A DNA stretch of 64,000 nt from Ruegeria lacuscaerulensis (lineage in GTDB: Bacteria > Pseudomonadota > Alphaproteobacteria > Rhodobacterales > Rhodobacteraceae), in the NCBI RefSeq assembly GCF_013031245.1, contig NZ_WPZL01000005.1, forward strand, positions 62,001 through 126,000. Direction: 5' to 3'. Made by a program: the position numbers and the translations under genes. Under the pieces are notes generated by a model. The model saw only the letters and a list, made by a program, of their open reading frames with translations. It searched no databases and was not told where the DNA came from. Within the stretch, counting starts at the first letter, position 1, and every line of letters begins with the position of its first letter. Shown here one piece after another: positions 45,107 to 54,356 of this stretch.

Positions 45107-47821
45107 TTGGAATCGCTGCTTGTTCTCGTCGGACTGATTGTACTGGCCATTCCGGTGGCCGTCGTTGTTCTGCTGGTGGGGCAGGCGCGGTTGCGTCGCC
45201 GGGTTGACCAGCTTGAGCGGCACATCCTGTCACTTGGGGGTGACAAGCCGGCTGGACTGGCAGTGCCACCCCGGTCAGAACGCCCGAAATCCACTGAACG
45301 GCCGGACAAAAAGTCGAAACCCGCCCCATGGTCTGCCGCCAAGGCTGGTAGGACCAAGGAGACGCGGCCGAAATCACTGCCACAACAGGGTCCACCCGCA
45401 GCGGTCGTGTTTCGCGAGGATCGCATTACGGCCTTGACGGCCTGGCTGCGTGAGAACTGGTTCTATGCGGTCTCGGCCCTGTCGCTGGCGCTGGCGGGTA
45501 TTTTCCTTGTCCAATATGGCGTCGAGAATGGCTTGCTGCCTCCATCCGCGCGCGTGATCGCGGCCTTGGCGTTCGGTGCGGCTCTGATCGTTTCGGGCGA
45601 AATCATCCGGCGCAGGTACGGAGACGACGAGACCTCGGCCACCGCCTATTTGCCATCGGTGTTTTCAGGGGCCGGATTGGTCACGCTGTTCGGCGGCGTT
45701 CTGGCTGCCCGGCAGCTATATGACCTGATTGGTCCCGAGACAGCATTGGCGGCAATGATCTGCGTCGCGCTGCTGGGGCTTGTGCTGGGATGGTTCCACG
45801 GTCCTTTGCTGGCTGCAGTCGGCTTGATCGGAGCCTTTTCTGCCCCCTTCGTCGTGGGAGGATCCTCGGACGATCCAAACTGGCTATACGGGTATTTCTT
45901 TGTAATCACCGTGCTGGGTTTAGGCATCGATACGGTGCGGCGCTGGGCATGGATATCGGTTTTGACGCTATTCGGGGCCTACTCCGCGTGCCTGTTACTG
46001 GTGCTGTCGTCCCCTTTGACCGAGCCGGGATACCTGACCTGCGTGGCGGCGCTGGCGGTGATCGCCATAGCAGTTCCTGTCCGGCGGATCTGGCCCAATC
46101 ACGCCGGACTAATGATTTCTGAGACCATTCGGCACAAAAAGGGTGAACCGTGGCCAGAGTTTCCGACACGGTTGGGTTTTGGCGCGATAGCCGTCAGTTC
46201 GGCGATTCTGTCCCTGCATTGGCCGGATTCCGCGGGTGAGTTCTGGTTGGGCATCGCTTTGCTGTCAGGCCTGACACTTGCATTGCTTCTTTGGGCCAGG
46301 GGTGCGGAGGCCTTGCAGGATGCGACCGTGTTTCCAGCCCTGGGCCTCGTCTGGTTCGTTCTTGCCCATGGTCTTGATTACGGTGTGGTGCTGCGTCAGT
46401 TCGCTGAAACATACGCAGAGACACCCGAGGCTGATTACCCGTGGGTCATCACGACTTTAACGGCGTTGGGGGCGGTTTTCTCGGTGCTCGCTGTCTGGCG
46501 GTCGATGCATGCAAACCGATACGCAGCAGTTTGGGCCGGCGCGGCCGCTGTTTTCGCGCCTGTGATGGCAATCGCGCTTGAAGTCGGCTGGCACCCGGCC
46601 GAGGTTATCGGTGCTTACGCCTGGGCGCTGCACGCTATTGCGTTGGGTGTATTGATGGTTGTCTTCGCTGAACGTTTTGCGCGGGTTGACGGCGAGGACC
46701 GGATGCGCGCTGCTCTGTCTACGTTATCTGCACTATCCTGTCTGGCCTTTGCCTGCGTCATTGTCCTCAGTTCAGCGGCGCTGACGATCGCGCTGGTTGC
46801 GACCATTGTTGTTGCCGCTGCGCTGGACCGCAAATTCACGCTGCCCCAGATGAGTTGGTTCATCTGGGCCGGGGTCTTCACGGTTACGGTGCGTTTGGTT
46901 CTGAACCCGGGTCTGGTCTGGGCAAGCTCCGCACCTGTGGTTGAGATGGCATTGGTCTACGGTGCGGCCACCATCGGATTCCTTGCAGGCTGGTGGTTGC
47001 TCAGGCCGTTGCGACGTCCTGTGGCCGTGCTGCTGCTGGAAAGCGCGGCCTGGGCGACGGGGGGCATATTGCTGTCGCTGCTTCTTGAGAGATGGTTGCA
47101 AAGCTTTGGTGAGGGCAATGCCACCAACAGCCACTGGGGATTAGGGCTGCTGGCAGTCATCTGGTTGCTATTGGCATTTGCGCAGGTTCAAAGATTCGAA
47201 CTGGGCGGGAAGCTGAATTATGCGCGTTACCTGTTCGCAGCGTTTTTTGCGGGGCATGGCCTATTCCGTTTGGGGCAGGCGGTTACGGAAGCAAACCCGT
47301 TGCTTAACCTGCATGCCGGGCCAGTGCTGGGGCCGCCAGTGTTGAATACCCTCGCAGTGGCGTATCTGCTGCCTGCGCTGGCAATCGGGTTCTCAGCCTG
47401 GAGAATCACGTCCACGCCAATATGGCTGAAACAAGCAAGTAATTGTCTGGCCGGAGCGCTTGCGGCTTTGTGGCTGGGGCTGACCATACGCCATGTCTGG
47501 CAGGGCGCTGACGGCATGTATGAAGGCAACGGTGTCACTCAGCCCGAACTTTACACCTATACCATGGCACTGTTGGTCATTGGGGCGATGCTGTTCTATC
47601 AATCGCTTGCCCGCCGGTCCGATGTAATGCGCAAGGCAGGTCTGGCAGTGATCGGTTTGGCCGTAGCCAAAGTTTTCCTGATCGATATTGCGGGTCTGGG
47701 CGGTCTGATCCGGGTGTTTTCACTGTTGGCGCTTGGGCTTGCGTTGGCCGGTCTCGCCTGGCTGAACCGCTGGGCTAAACTGCGCCATTCGCCGCAGACG
47801 GCAGAACCTCTGGACCATTAG
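45107..47821 (+). CDS. DUF2339 polytopic membrane protein
   Basis: This 904-residue protein has one N-terminal helix (about residues 4-24) followed by a short coiled coil and a basic, proline-rich linker (about 45-100). More than 20 membrane helices follow, beginning at WLRENWFYAVSALSLALAGIFLVQYG, the recognised DUF2339 start. Function unknown. The start codon is TTG at 45107 with GGAGAG just upstream; no ATG exists near the conserved N-terminus. Single gene. Confidence 0.85.
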   Translation: MESLLVLVGLIVLAIPVAVVVLLVGQARLRRRVDQLERHILSLGGDKPAGLAVPPRSERPKSTERPDKKSKPAPWSAAKAGRTKETRPKSLPQQGPPAAVVFREDRITALTAWLRENWFYAVSALSLALAGIFLVQYGVENGLLPPSARVIAALAFGAALIVSGEIIRRRYGDDETSATAYLPSVFSGAGLVTLFGGVLAARQLYDLIGPETALAAMICVALLGLVLGWFHGPLLAAVGLIGAFSAPFVVGGSSDDPNWLYGYFFVITVLGLGIDTVRRWAWISVLTLFGAYSACLLLVLSSPLTEPGYLTCVAALAVIAIAVPVRRIWPNHAGLMISETIRHKKGEPWPEFPTRLGFGAIAVSSAILSLHWPDSAGEFWLGIALLSGLTLALLLWARGAEALQDATVFPALGLVWFVLAHGLDYGVVLRQFAETYAETPEADYPWVITTLTALGAVFSVLAVWRSMHANRYAAVWAGAAAVFAPVMAIALEVGWHPAEVIGAYAWALHAIALGVLMVVFAERFARVDGEDRMRAALSTLSALSCLAFACVIVLSSAALTIALVATIVVAAALDRKFTLPQMSWFIWAGVFTVTVRLVLNPGLVWASSAPVVEMALVYGAATIGFLAGWWLLRPLRRPVAVLLLESAAWATGGILLSLLLERWLQSFGEGNATNSHWGLGLLAVIWLLLAFAQVQRFELGGKLNYARYLFAAFFAGHGLFRLGQAVTEANPLLNLHAGPVLGPPVLNTLAVAYLLPALAIGFSAWRITSTPIWLKQASNCLAGALAALWLGLTIRHVWQGADGMYEGNGVTQPELYTYTMALLVIGAMLFYQSLARRSDVMRKAGLAVIGLAVAKVFLIDIAGLGGLIRVFSLLALGLALAGLAWLNRWAKLRHSPQTAEPLDH

Positions 47822-47883
47822 GCGTGGGCATCTTATAAGCCCGCCATGTATGACCGTTTGGCCATCATTATTCGAATTATATC

Positions 47884-47913
47884 CCCGGCGCTCTGATATC
47901 GCGAGACGCCGGG
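47884..47913 (+). promoter_or_regulatory. Hairpin in the ileS leader
   Basis: CCCGGCG (47884-47890) with CGCCGGG (47907-47913), extended by CTC/GAG and a bulged A, forms a 10-bp stem with no T run. It lies 72 bases before ileS. It may be part of the ileS leader or a weak end signal for the previous gene. Confidence 0.3.
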
Positions 47914-47984
47914 CAAAGGTGCTTGAGAACTCGCACTGACCGCTTCGATCCAAACACGACCAGATCATCCTGAGGACGCCCCCA

Positions 47985-50897
47985 ATGTGCGCCGACACGA
48001 CCCAAACACCTGATTACAAAGACACGCTGAACCTTCCCAAAACCGAGTTTCCCATGCGCGCCGGCCTGCCCAAGCGCGAGCCCAGCTGGCTGGAGCGGTG
48101 GGAAAAGATCGGTGTTTACGACCGCCTGCGCGAAAAAGAGGGGCGGAAACCGTTCACTCTGCATGACGGACCGCCCTACGCCAACGGCCACCTGCATATC
48201 GGTCACGCGCTGAACAAGACGATCAAGGATATGATCGTCCGCAGCCATCAGATGATGGGTTTCGACGCGCGCTATGTGCCCGGCTGGGACTGCCACGGTT
48301 TGCCGATCGAATGGAAGATCGAGGAACAGTATCGCAAGAAGGGCAAGAACAAGGACGAGGTGAACATCGTCGACTTCCGTCAGGAATGCCGCAAGTTCGC
48401 CGAGGGCTGGATCGACATCCAGCGCGATGAGTTCAAGCGCCTGGGCATCACCGGCAACTGGCCCGATCCCTACATCACGATGGACTATCACGCCGAAGCG
48501 GTGATCGCCGACGAGTTCATGAAGTTCCTGATGAACGGCACGCTCTATCAGGGCTCGAAGCCCGTGATGTGGTCGCCCATCGAGAAAACCGCGCTGGCCG
48601 AAGCCGAGGTCGAGTATCACGACAAGGAAAGCTTCACCATCTGGGTGAAATTTAAGGTCGCGAATGCAGGCGATCTGGATGGCGCCTTTGTGGTTATCTG
48701 GACCACCACGCCCTGGACCATGCCGTCGAACAAGGCGGTCGTATACGGCAAGGACATCTCTTACGGCCTTTACGAAGTCACTGGCACGCCGGATGAGTGT
48801 TGGGCCAGCGTCGGTGACAAGTTCCTGCTGGCGGACAATCTGGCCGCCGACGTGCTAGGACGCGCGCGTCTGAACGACGATCAATGGACCCGCGTGCGCG
48901 ACGTGACCACCGATGAACTGGAAGGTGTCCAGTTGACCCATCCGCTGGCCGGGGCCGAGGGTGGCAATGGTGAATGGGACGACATCCGCGACTTCCGCGC
49001 CGCTGACTTCGTGACCGATACCGAAGGTACCGGCTTTGTCCACTGTGCGCCGTCGCACGGGATGGAGGAATTTGAGCTTTACCGCGATCTGGGAATGCTC
49101 GAGCAGGTCATCACCTATAACGTGATGGATGACGGCAGTTTCCGCGCCGATCTGCCGTTCTTTGGTGGCAAATTCATCCTGTCCCGCAAAGGCGGTGAGG
49201 GCGACGCCAACAAGGCGGTCATCGACAAGCTGGTCGAGGTCGGCGGGCTGCTGGCGCGCGGCAAGATCAAGCATAGCTATCCGCATTCGTGGCGCTCCAA
49301 AGCTCCGATCATCTACCGCAACACACCGCAGTGGTTCGCATCCGTTGACCGCAAGCTGGACGATGGCATGGGTGAGATGGGCGACACCATCCGCGAACGC
49401 GCCCTGCGTTCGATCGACGAACTGGTAAAGTGGACGCCGCAAACCGGCCGCAACCGCCTGTATTCGATGATCGAAGCCCGCCCGGACTGGGTTCTGTCGC
49501 GCCAGCGCGCCTGGGGCGTGCCGCTGACCTGTTTCACCAAGAAAGGGGCTTTGCCCACTGACGCGGATTACCTGCTGCGAAACGAAGACCTGAACGCCCG
49601 CATCAAGGCGGCGTTCGAGAAGGACGGCGCGGATATCTGGTACACCGAGGGATTCAAAGAGCAGGTGCTGGACGGCATCGCCGACCCCGGCGACTACGAT
49701 CAGGTCTTTGACGTGCTTGATGTGTGGTTCGATTCTGGCTCGACCCACGCTTTTGTCCTGCGCGACCGCGAGGATGGCACCGAGGACGGTATCGCGGACG
49801 TCTACATGGAGGGCACCGACCAGCATCGCGGCTGGTTCCATTCCTCGATGTTGCAGGCATGCGGCACCAAGGGTCGCGCACCGTATCGCAATGTGGTGAC
49901 CCACGGGTTCACGCTGGATGCCAAGGGCAACAAGATGTCCAAGTCGCTGGGCAACACCATCGTGCCGGAAGAAGTCATCAAACAATACGGCGCCGACATC
50001 CTGCGCCTTTGGGTGGCCCAGACCGACTATACTGCCGATCAGCGGATCGGGCCGGAAATCCTGAAAGGAACTGCTGACAGCTATCGCCGCCTGCGCAATA
50101 CCATGCGGTTCATGCTGGGATCGCTGGCTGATTTCACCGAGGCAGACCGAGTGGATCCGGCGGAAATGCCGCGTCTGGAACGCTGGGTGCTCAGCCGTCT
50201 GGCCGAGTTGGATGAGCAGGTGCGCAAGGGCTATGCATCCTTTGATTTCCAGGGTGTGTTCAGTGCTGTTTTCACTTTTGCGACCGTTGATCTGTCGTCC
50301 TTCTACTTCGACGTCCGCAAGGATGCGCTCTACTGCGACGGCGACAACTTGCGCCGCCGCGCCGCACGCACCGTGCTGGACATCCTGTTCCATCGCCTGA
50401 CAACGTGGCTGGCCCCCGTGCTGGTTTTCACAATGGAAGAGGTCTGGCTGGAACGCTTCCCGGCTGACGACAACTCGGTCCATCTGGTCGATTTCCCGGA
50501 TACGCTGGCCGAGTGGCGCGACGAGGAACTGGAAACCAACATGGCCAAGGTCCGCCGTGTTCGCCGCGCTGTGACCGCCGCGCTTGAAGTGCAGCGTCAG
50601 GACAAAGTGATCGGCTCCAGCCTCGAAGCTGCGCCGATCGTGCATGTCGAAGATGCGGATACCCGCGCCCTGCTGGCGACCTTCGACGTGGATGACATGT
50701 GCATCACCTCGGGTCTGACCGTCACCGGTGATCCGGCACCGGCCGAGGCGTTCCGCGTTCCCGAAATCGAGGGCGTCGCGGTGCTGTTCGAAAAAGCCGA
50801 AGGCGAAAAGTGTCAGCGCTGTTGGAAAATCCTACCAGATGTCGGCCGCCACGCGCATGATGGTGTCTGCGGACGCTGCGACGATGCGCTGAGCTAA
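47985..50897 (+). CDS. ileS: Isoleucyl-tRNA synthetase
   Basis: This class I enzyme charges tRNA-Ile. The 970-residue protein has the HIGH motif (HIGH, residues 71-74), the CP1 editing domain (about 200-400, with TTPWTMPSN and HCAPSHGMEEF), DVLDVWFDSGSTH, and the KMSKS motif near residue 650 (KGNKMSKSLGNT). The C-terminal zinc site keeps four cysteines (CQRCWK and CGRCDD). ATG 47985 has GAGG upstream. A strong terminator follows. Confidence 0.98.
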   Translation: MCADTTQTPDYKDTLNLPKTEFPMRAGLPKREPSWLERWEKIGVYDRLREKEGRKPFTLHDGPPYANGHLHIGHALNKTIKDMIVRSHQMMGFDARYVPGWDCHGLPIEWKIEEQYRKKGKNKDEVNIVDFRQECRKFAEGWIDIQRDEFKRLGITGNWPDPYITMDYHAEAVIADEFMKFLMNGTLYQGSKPVMWSPIEKTALAEAEVEYHDKESFTIWVKFKVANAGDLDGAFVVIWTTTPWTMPSNKAVVYGKDISYGLYEVTGTPDECWASVGDKFLLADNLAADVLGRARLNDDQWTRVRDVTTDELEGVQLTHPLAGAEGGNGEWDDIRDFRAADFVTDTEGTGFVHCAPSHGMEEFELYRDLGMLEQVITYNVMDDGSFRADLPFFGGKFILSRKGGEGDANKAVIDKLVEVGGLLARGKIKHSYPHSWRSKAPIIYRNTPQWFASVDRKLDDGMGEMGDTIRERALRSIDELVKWTPQTGRNRLYSMIEARPDWVLSRQRAWGVPLTCFTKKGALPTDADYLLRNEDLNARIKAAFEKDGADIWYTEGFKEQVLDGIADPGDYDQVFDVLDVWFDSGSTHAFVLRDREDGTEDGIADVYMEGTDQHRGWFHSSMLQACGTKGRAPYRNVVTHGFTLDAKGNKMSKSLGNTIVPEEVIKQYGADILRLWVAQTDYTADQRIGPEILKGTADSYRRLRNTMRFMLGSLADFTEADRVDPAEMPRLERWVLSRLAELDEQVRKGYASFDFQGVFSAVFTFATVDLSSFYFDVRKDALYCDGDNLRRRAARTVLDILFHRLTTWLAPVLVFTMEEVWLERFPADDNSVHLVDFPDTLAEWRDEELETNMAKVRRVRRAVTAALEVQRQDKVIGSSLEAAPIVHVEDADTRALLATFDVDDMCITSGLTVTGDPAPAEAFRVPEIEGVAVLFEKAEGEKCQRCWKILPDVGRHAHDGVCGRCDDALS

Positions 50898-50902
50898 TCT
50901 TT

Positions 50903-50932
50903 AAACCCCCGGCCAATCCGCCGGGGGTTTTT
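50903..50932 (+). terminator. Intrinsic terminator after ileS
   Basis: AAACCCCCGG (50903-50912) pairs perfectly with CCGGGGGTTT (50921-50930), loop of 8 bases, followed by TT. It starts five bases past the stop. Confidence 0.88.
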
Positions 50933-50971
50933 CGTTCACCGCTTGCCTCGGCTTCGGTGATCTGAAACGGT

Positions 50972-51433
50972 ATGTCCATGCCGATGATCGCAGTTGAAAC
51001 CCAGTTTGGCCGCCTTGGTATCGAAGAAACCGACGGAGCCATCACACGTCTTGTGTGGAATGGCCATGACGACGGGCCGGACACGCCATTGTTGCAAGAG
51101 GCGGCGGCACAATTGACGGCTTATGATCAAGGCAAGCTAGATCGGTTTGACCTGCCTTACAGGGTCGCCGGGTCGGACTTTCAGCGCCAGGTTTGCGACC
51201 TGGTGTATGCCATCCCGTTGGGCGAAACCCGCACCTACGGTGACATCGCGAAAGAACTGGGCCAGCCGCCGCAGCCGGTGGGTCAAGCCTGTGGCGCCAA
51301 TCCCATTCCCGTGATTATCCCCTGTCATCGGGTGCTGTCCGCCAACGGTCTGGGCGGGTTCTCCGGCGAGGGCGGGGTCGAGACCAAAGTCGCTCTGTTG
51401 CGCCATGAACGGGCGGCGGGTCTGCTGATCTGA
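50972..51433 (+). CDS. ogt: Methylated-DNA--[protein]-cysteine S-methyltransferase
   Basis: This repairs O6-methylguanine by moving the alkyl group to its own cysteine. The 153-residue protein carries the active-site PCHRV (IPVIIPCHRVL), preceded by the helix-turn-helix segment GETRTYGDIAKELGQPPQPVGQA (Tyr and Arg finger) and followed by GFSGEGG. No AdaA-like N-terminal domain is present, so it is the simple Ogt form. An ATG six bases inside may also be the start. Single gene. Confidence 0.93.
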   Translation: MSMPMIAVETQFGRLGIEETDGAITRLVWNGHDDGPDTPLLQEAAAQLTAYDQGKLDRFDLPYRVAGSDFQRQVCDLVYAIPLGETRTYGDIAKELGQPPQPVGQACGANPIPVIIPCHRVLSANGLGGFSGEGGVETKVALLRHERAAGLLI

Positions 51434-51509
51434 GCGACGGATTTCTGTTGCAATCCCGTTGCTTGAGGCCCAATTTGTATCAGATAGAGAATTTGAAGGA
51501 TCGCTTTGA

Positions 51510-51977
51510 ATGACCGCCCAAACAGACCCGGCCGCCCGTAAGAAGGTAATTATCGACCGCCTGATGTCGCTGGAAGAGCAGGAACTTGCGACCGCGCAGG
51601 CCCATTACGATGCGTTTCTGAAGGATTCTCAACTGGATGATCGTGAGGGGCATGACAAGGATGATATCGCCTCCTCGCGCGAGAATGCGGACTTGGCGGC
51701 AGCCTTTGATGCGCCCGTCCACGCTCATCACGCCAAAATCGACGTAATCGAAAATACCGATTTCAGCGTGACCGATACCGTGCAACCCGGCGCTGTTGTC
51801 AAGTTCAATAACCGCCGCTTCGTGGTTTGTGTCTCGACCACCCGGTTTGAGGTGGACGGAAAGACCTATATGGGTATTTCAACCCAGAGCCCGATCTACC
51901 TGGCTATGGTTGGCCTGCAGGTAGGTGACGTTTTCACCCATAATGGGGTTGAATTCGAGGTTCAGGAGGTCTTGTAG
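51510..51977 (+). CDS. GreA/GreB-like elongation-factor family protein
   Basis: This 155-residue protein has a helical N-terminal half (about residues 8-75: RLMSLEEQELATAQAHYDAFL, acidic SQLDDREGHDKDDIASSREN) and a C-terminal half resembling the FKBP-like domain of Gre factors. In the latter half DTVQPGAVVKFNNRRFVV is followed by GISTQSPIYLAMVGLQVGDVF and HNGVEFEVQEV. The S-P-x-x-x-A-x-x-G-x-x-x-G-D pattern is that of Gre and Rnk. The shortened N-terminal coiled coil with acidic residues may enter the secondary channel of RNA polymerase. This is an inference. It overlaps the convergent pcs gene by 16 bases. Confidence 0.6.
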   Translation: MTAQTDPAARKKVIIDRLMSLEEQELATAQAHYDAFLKDSQLDDREGHDKDDIASSRENADLAAAFDAPVHAHHAKIDVIENTDFSVTDTVQPGAVVKFNNRRFVVCVSTTRFEVDGKTYMGISTQSPIYLAMVGLQVGDVFTHNGVEFEVQEVL

Positions 51978-52675
51978 TTTCGGCTTTTGCGCGGCGGAAT
52001 GATCTGTTGTGCGATCCCGGCCGACACCAGATACAAGCTTGTAATTACCAGCCCCCAATGCGCCCAGCTTTCCGGGTGGAAATCGACCCACGCGGCCCAA
52101 CCAGCAAAGAACGTCCACGCCAATGCCATGGGGAGGGTCAAGTTGCGCCAGCGTTCCGTGCGCACAGGGTGCACGAATTTCAGCGGCAGGAACATCGCCA
52201 GCGACAGCAGCGAGACCAGCAGCAAGATGACCCAGAAATTGGGCTCCAGCGCGAAGATCACGATCACGAACATGTTCCAGCATCCCGGAAAGCCAGAAAA
52301 CGAGTTGTCCTTGGTCTTCATACGCGTGTCGGCAAAATACATCGCGCTGGCAAAGGTGATGACGATGATGGCAAACCAGCCGGTCCAACCGTCCATCAGC
52401 CCGGACTTGAACAGTGCGAAAGCCGGAATGAACACATAGGTCAGATAGTCGATGATCAGATCCAGCAACACTCCGTCAAATTCAGGCGCGTTCTTCTTGA
52501 CGTGATAGTGACGCGCCAGAGGGCCATCGATGCCGTCAACTATGAACGAGACGACCAGCCACAAATACATCAGGCTCCATTTTTCTTCGACAGCGGCCAG
52601 CATGGCGAGCATGGCAAAAACAGCACCAGTGGCGGTAAAGAGGTGGACGGACAGTGCTTTGAATCTGAGGGTCAT
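51962..52675 (-). CDS. pcs: Phosphatidylcholine synthase
   Basis: Pcs joins choline directly to CDP-diacylglycerol and is typical of alphaproteobacteria. The 237-residue membrane protein has about eight helices and the CDP-alcohol phosphotransferase motif seen as VDGIDGPLARHYHVKKNAPEFDGVLLDLIID. That stretch keeps the D-G-x2-A-R-x8-G-x3-D-x3-D layout. The start ATG 52675 lacks a clear SD. The same frame is open upstream to 53038, but those codons do not resemble Pcs, so I do not extend it. Roseobacters use phosphatidylcholine as a major membrane lipid. Confidence 0.93.
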   Translation of the reverse strand: MTLRFKALSVHLFTATGAVFAMLAMLAAVEEKWSLMYLWLVVSFIVDGIDGPLARHYHVKKNAPEFDGVLLDLIIDYLTYVFIPAFALFKSGLMDGWTGWFAIIVITFASAMYFADTRMKTKDNSFSGFPGCWNMFVIVIFALEPNFWVILLLVSLLSLAMFLPLKFVHPVRTERWRNLTLPMALAWTFFAGWAAWVDFHPESWAHWGLVITSLYLVSAGIAQQIIPPRKSRNYKTS

Positions 52676-53038
52676 CCAAGTGTCTTGGACGATGAGCGCG
52701 TCAGATGCAAACCAAAAGCCCGTTGGTGCGGACCTGAACCGTGCAAGCCTGGCTATTGACTGTGCTTGAACCTCAGAATCCCGAGAAATTTCTTGTTTGA
52801 TGAGGAGTTGTGGCAAATCGGCCGTATCGAGGAAACTATTCTCTGACGAGAAATAGAGATGACATTGTTGATCCAAGGTTGAAATTGTATCGCTAACACC
52901 TGAGCGACAAAAACAAAAAAACTCTCTAGAATAGGTCAAATAGGAAAATCGCACCTCTCTCTTGTTATGCTGTCCCTGATTTGTGGGGCATGCGCGACTA
53001 GGCAGGAAAGCATTCTCAAAGCAAAAGGCAGCGTCCAT
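52676..53038. other. AT-richer stretch upstream of pcs
   Basis: About 360 bases of lower GC than the surroundings. The minus-strand pcs frame stays open through it, but the encoded peptide has no recognisable domain and poor codon use, so I regard it as the pcs promoter region. A small A-run (52912-52922) is present. No gene supported. Confidence 0.45.
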
Positions 53039-53434
53039 AATGTCGAGTTTGTTTAAAACGGTGCGCAGCAGGGCATTGTTGGGTTTCGGGCGACAAGCAT
53101 TCGTGTTTCGCGGGGCGGGAACTCCAGCATTCCTGCTTCCTGTGAGCTTGAGGGGGAAGGTTTCAACGCCAACTTCACCACACCGGCCCTAGTGAACCCA
53201 CCGAGCTACGGAAAGGATTCGAAACGCATTCAGTAAGCGTGTCCGGTGGGCGAAAAACCTCATTCGCGGACACTTGAACCCAAAAATATTTCGGCCGAAA
53301 ACCGGAAGGCAAATGCGGTCGGAGCAGGTGTGCTGGTCGGTGGTGTTCTGGGCGGAGCCTTGGCCGGTGCCGTGACCGACGGCAAAGAAGGCGATGCCTA
53401 CAGTTATAAGCCAATCACACTGAAAGTAGATTAA
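53039..53434 (+). pseudogene. Probable decayed glycine-zipper lipoprotein-like gene
   Basis: One coding sequence seems broken twice. The frame beginning at ATG 53039 (MSSLFKTVRSRALLGF) shifts near 53085 into the frame that reads CELEGEGFNANFTTPAL, VNPPSYGKDSKRIQ, then an in-frame TAA at 53234-53236, and then continues without break as ACPVGEKPHSRTLEPKN and a glycine zipper AGVLVGGVLGGALAGAVTDG, ending at 53434. The downstream half alone has only a weak GTG start (53246). An intact ancestor of about 130 residues with a signal sequence is likely. The family is not one I can name. Confidence 0.45.
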
Positions 53435-53435
53435 A

Positions 53436-54356
53436 TCAGGCCTTTGGATGCGCGCGGTTGTAGACTTCCATCAACCGCGCCGTGTCGACTGCGGTGTAGG
53501 CTTGTGTAGTCGACAGAGAAGCGTGGCCCAACAGTTCCTGAATGGCGCGAAGGTCGCCTCCGGCGGACAAAAGATGCGTGGCAAAACTGTGCCGTAAAGC
53601 ATGCGGTGTCGCTGTTGCAGGCAGGCCGAGTTGCATCCGGGCTTTGGCCATCACGCCCTGAATGGCTCGTGGGTTCAGCGGACCGCCGCGCACGCCGCGA
53701 AACAGGGCTTTGTCCCTGGCCTGCGGGTGCGGACAAAGGCGCAGGTAATGGTCCACTGCCGCGCGGGCCGCGGGAAGAACCGGAACGATCCGCTCTTTGC
53801 CGCCTTTGCCGACAATTCGCAGAGTCTCGGGAAGCGGCGCATCGGCACCAGTCAGGGAAAGCGCTTCGGAAATGCGCAGTCCGCAACCGTAGAGCAACGT
53901 GACCACGGCCACGTCACGGGCCGAGACCCAGTCATTGGTGGATTGCAGTTCAACCGTTTCGATCATGGCCCGGGCGGCGTCTTCGGCCAGCGGGCGCGGC
54001 AGTTTCTTGGTGAACTTCGGCGCACGGGTGGACAGGACGGCGGTGGGTTCGAACCCCTCACGCTCGGACAGCCAGCGATAAAAGCTTTTGACGGCCGAGA
54101 GCTTGCGGGCCAGCGACCGCGCGCCCACGCCCGACGCGCGTTGATCTGCCATCCAGGCGCGCATGTCCGATACAGTGATCCGAGCCAGAGCTGCCAGCCC
54201 CTGACGTTCACTATAATGCAGGGTCATGAAGGACAAAAAATCGGTGACATCACCGCGATAAGCGGTTTGCGTGTTCTCGGATCGCCCGGCCAGCGCCCCC
54301 AAACTGTCCAGCCAATGCTGCAACGCATCGCGGCAGGCTGGAGAGATCAGGCTCAC
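53436..54356 (-). CDS. xerC: Tyrosine recombinase XerC
   Basis: XerC acts with XerD to resolve chromosome dimers at dif. The 306-residue protein has an N-terminal SAM-like core-binding domain (about residues 10-100, with SENTQTAYRGDVTDFL) and a catalytic domain. Catalytic residues are visible in order: Arg in YGCGLRISEALSL, Lys in GKGGKERIVPV, His-x-x-Arg in PHALRHSFATHLL, His in LLGHASLSTTQAYT and the nucleophile Tyr there. It starts 4 bases inside the DUF484 stop (ATGA overlap), the conserved DUF484-xerC pair. Confidence 0.95.
   Translation of the reverse strand: MSLISPACRDALQHWLDSLGALAGRSENTQTAYRGDVTDFLSFMTLHYSERQGLAALARITVSDMRAWMADQRASGVGARSLARKLSAVKSFYRWLSEREGFEPTAVLSTRAPKFTKKLPRPLAEDAARAMIETVELQSTNDWVSARDVAVVTLLYGCGLRISEALSLTGADAPLPETLRIVGKGGKERIVPVLPAARAAVDHYLRLCPHPQARDKALFRGVRGGPLNPRAIQGVMAKARMQLGLPATATPHALRHSFATHLLSAGGDLRAIQELLGHASLSTTQAYTAVDTARLMEVYNRAHPKA

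Noticed and set aside
48855..50645. Minus-strand open frame of 596 codons opposite ileS
   Set aside because: Shadow frame; ileS motifs HIGH and KMSKS are on the plus strand.
52676..53038. N-terminal extension of Pcs
   Set aside because: The frame stays open but the residues do not resemble any Pcs N-terminus, and the conserved protein begins at 52675.
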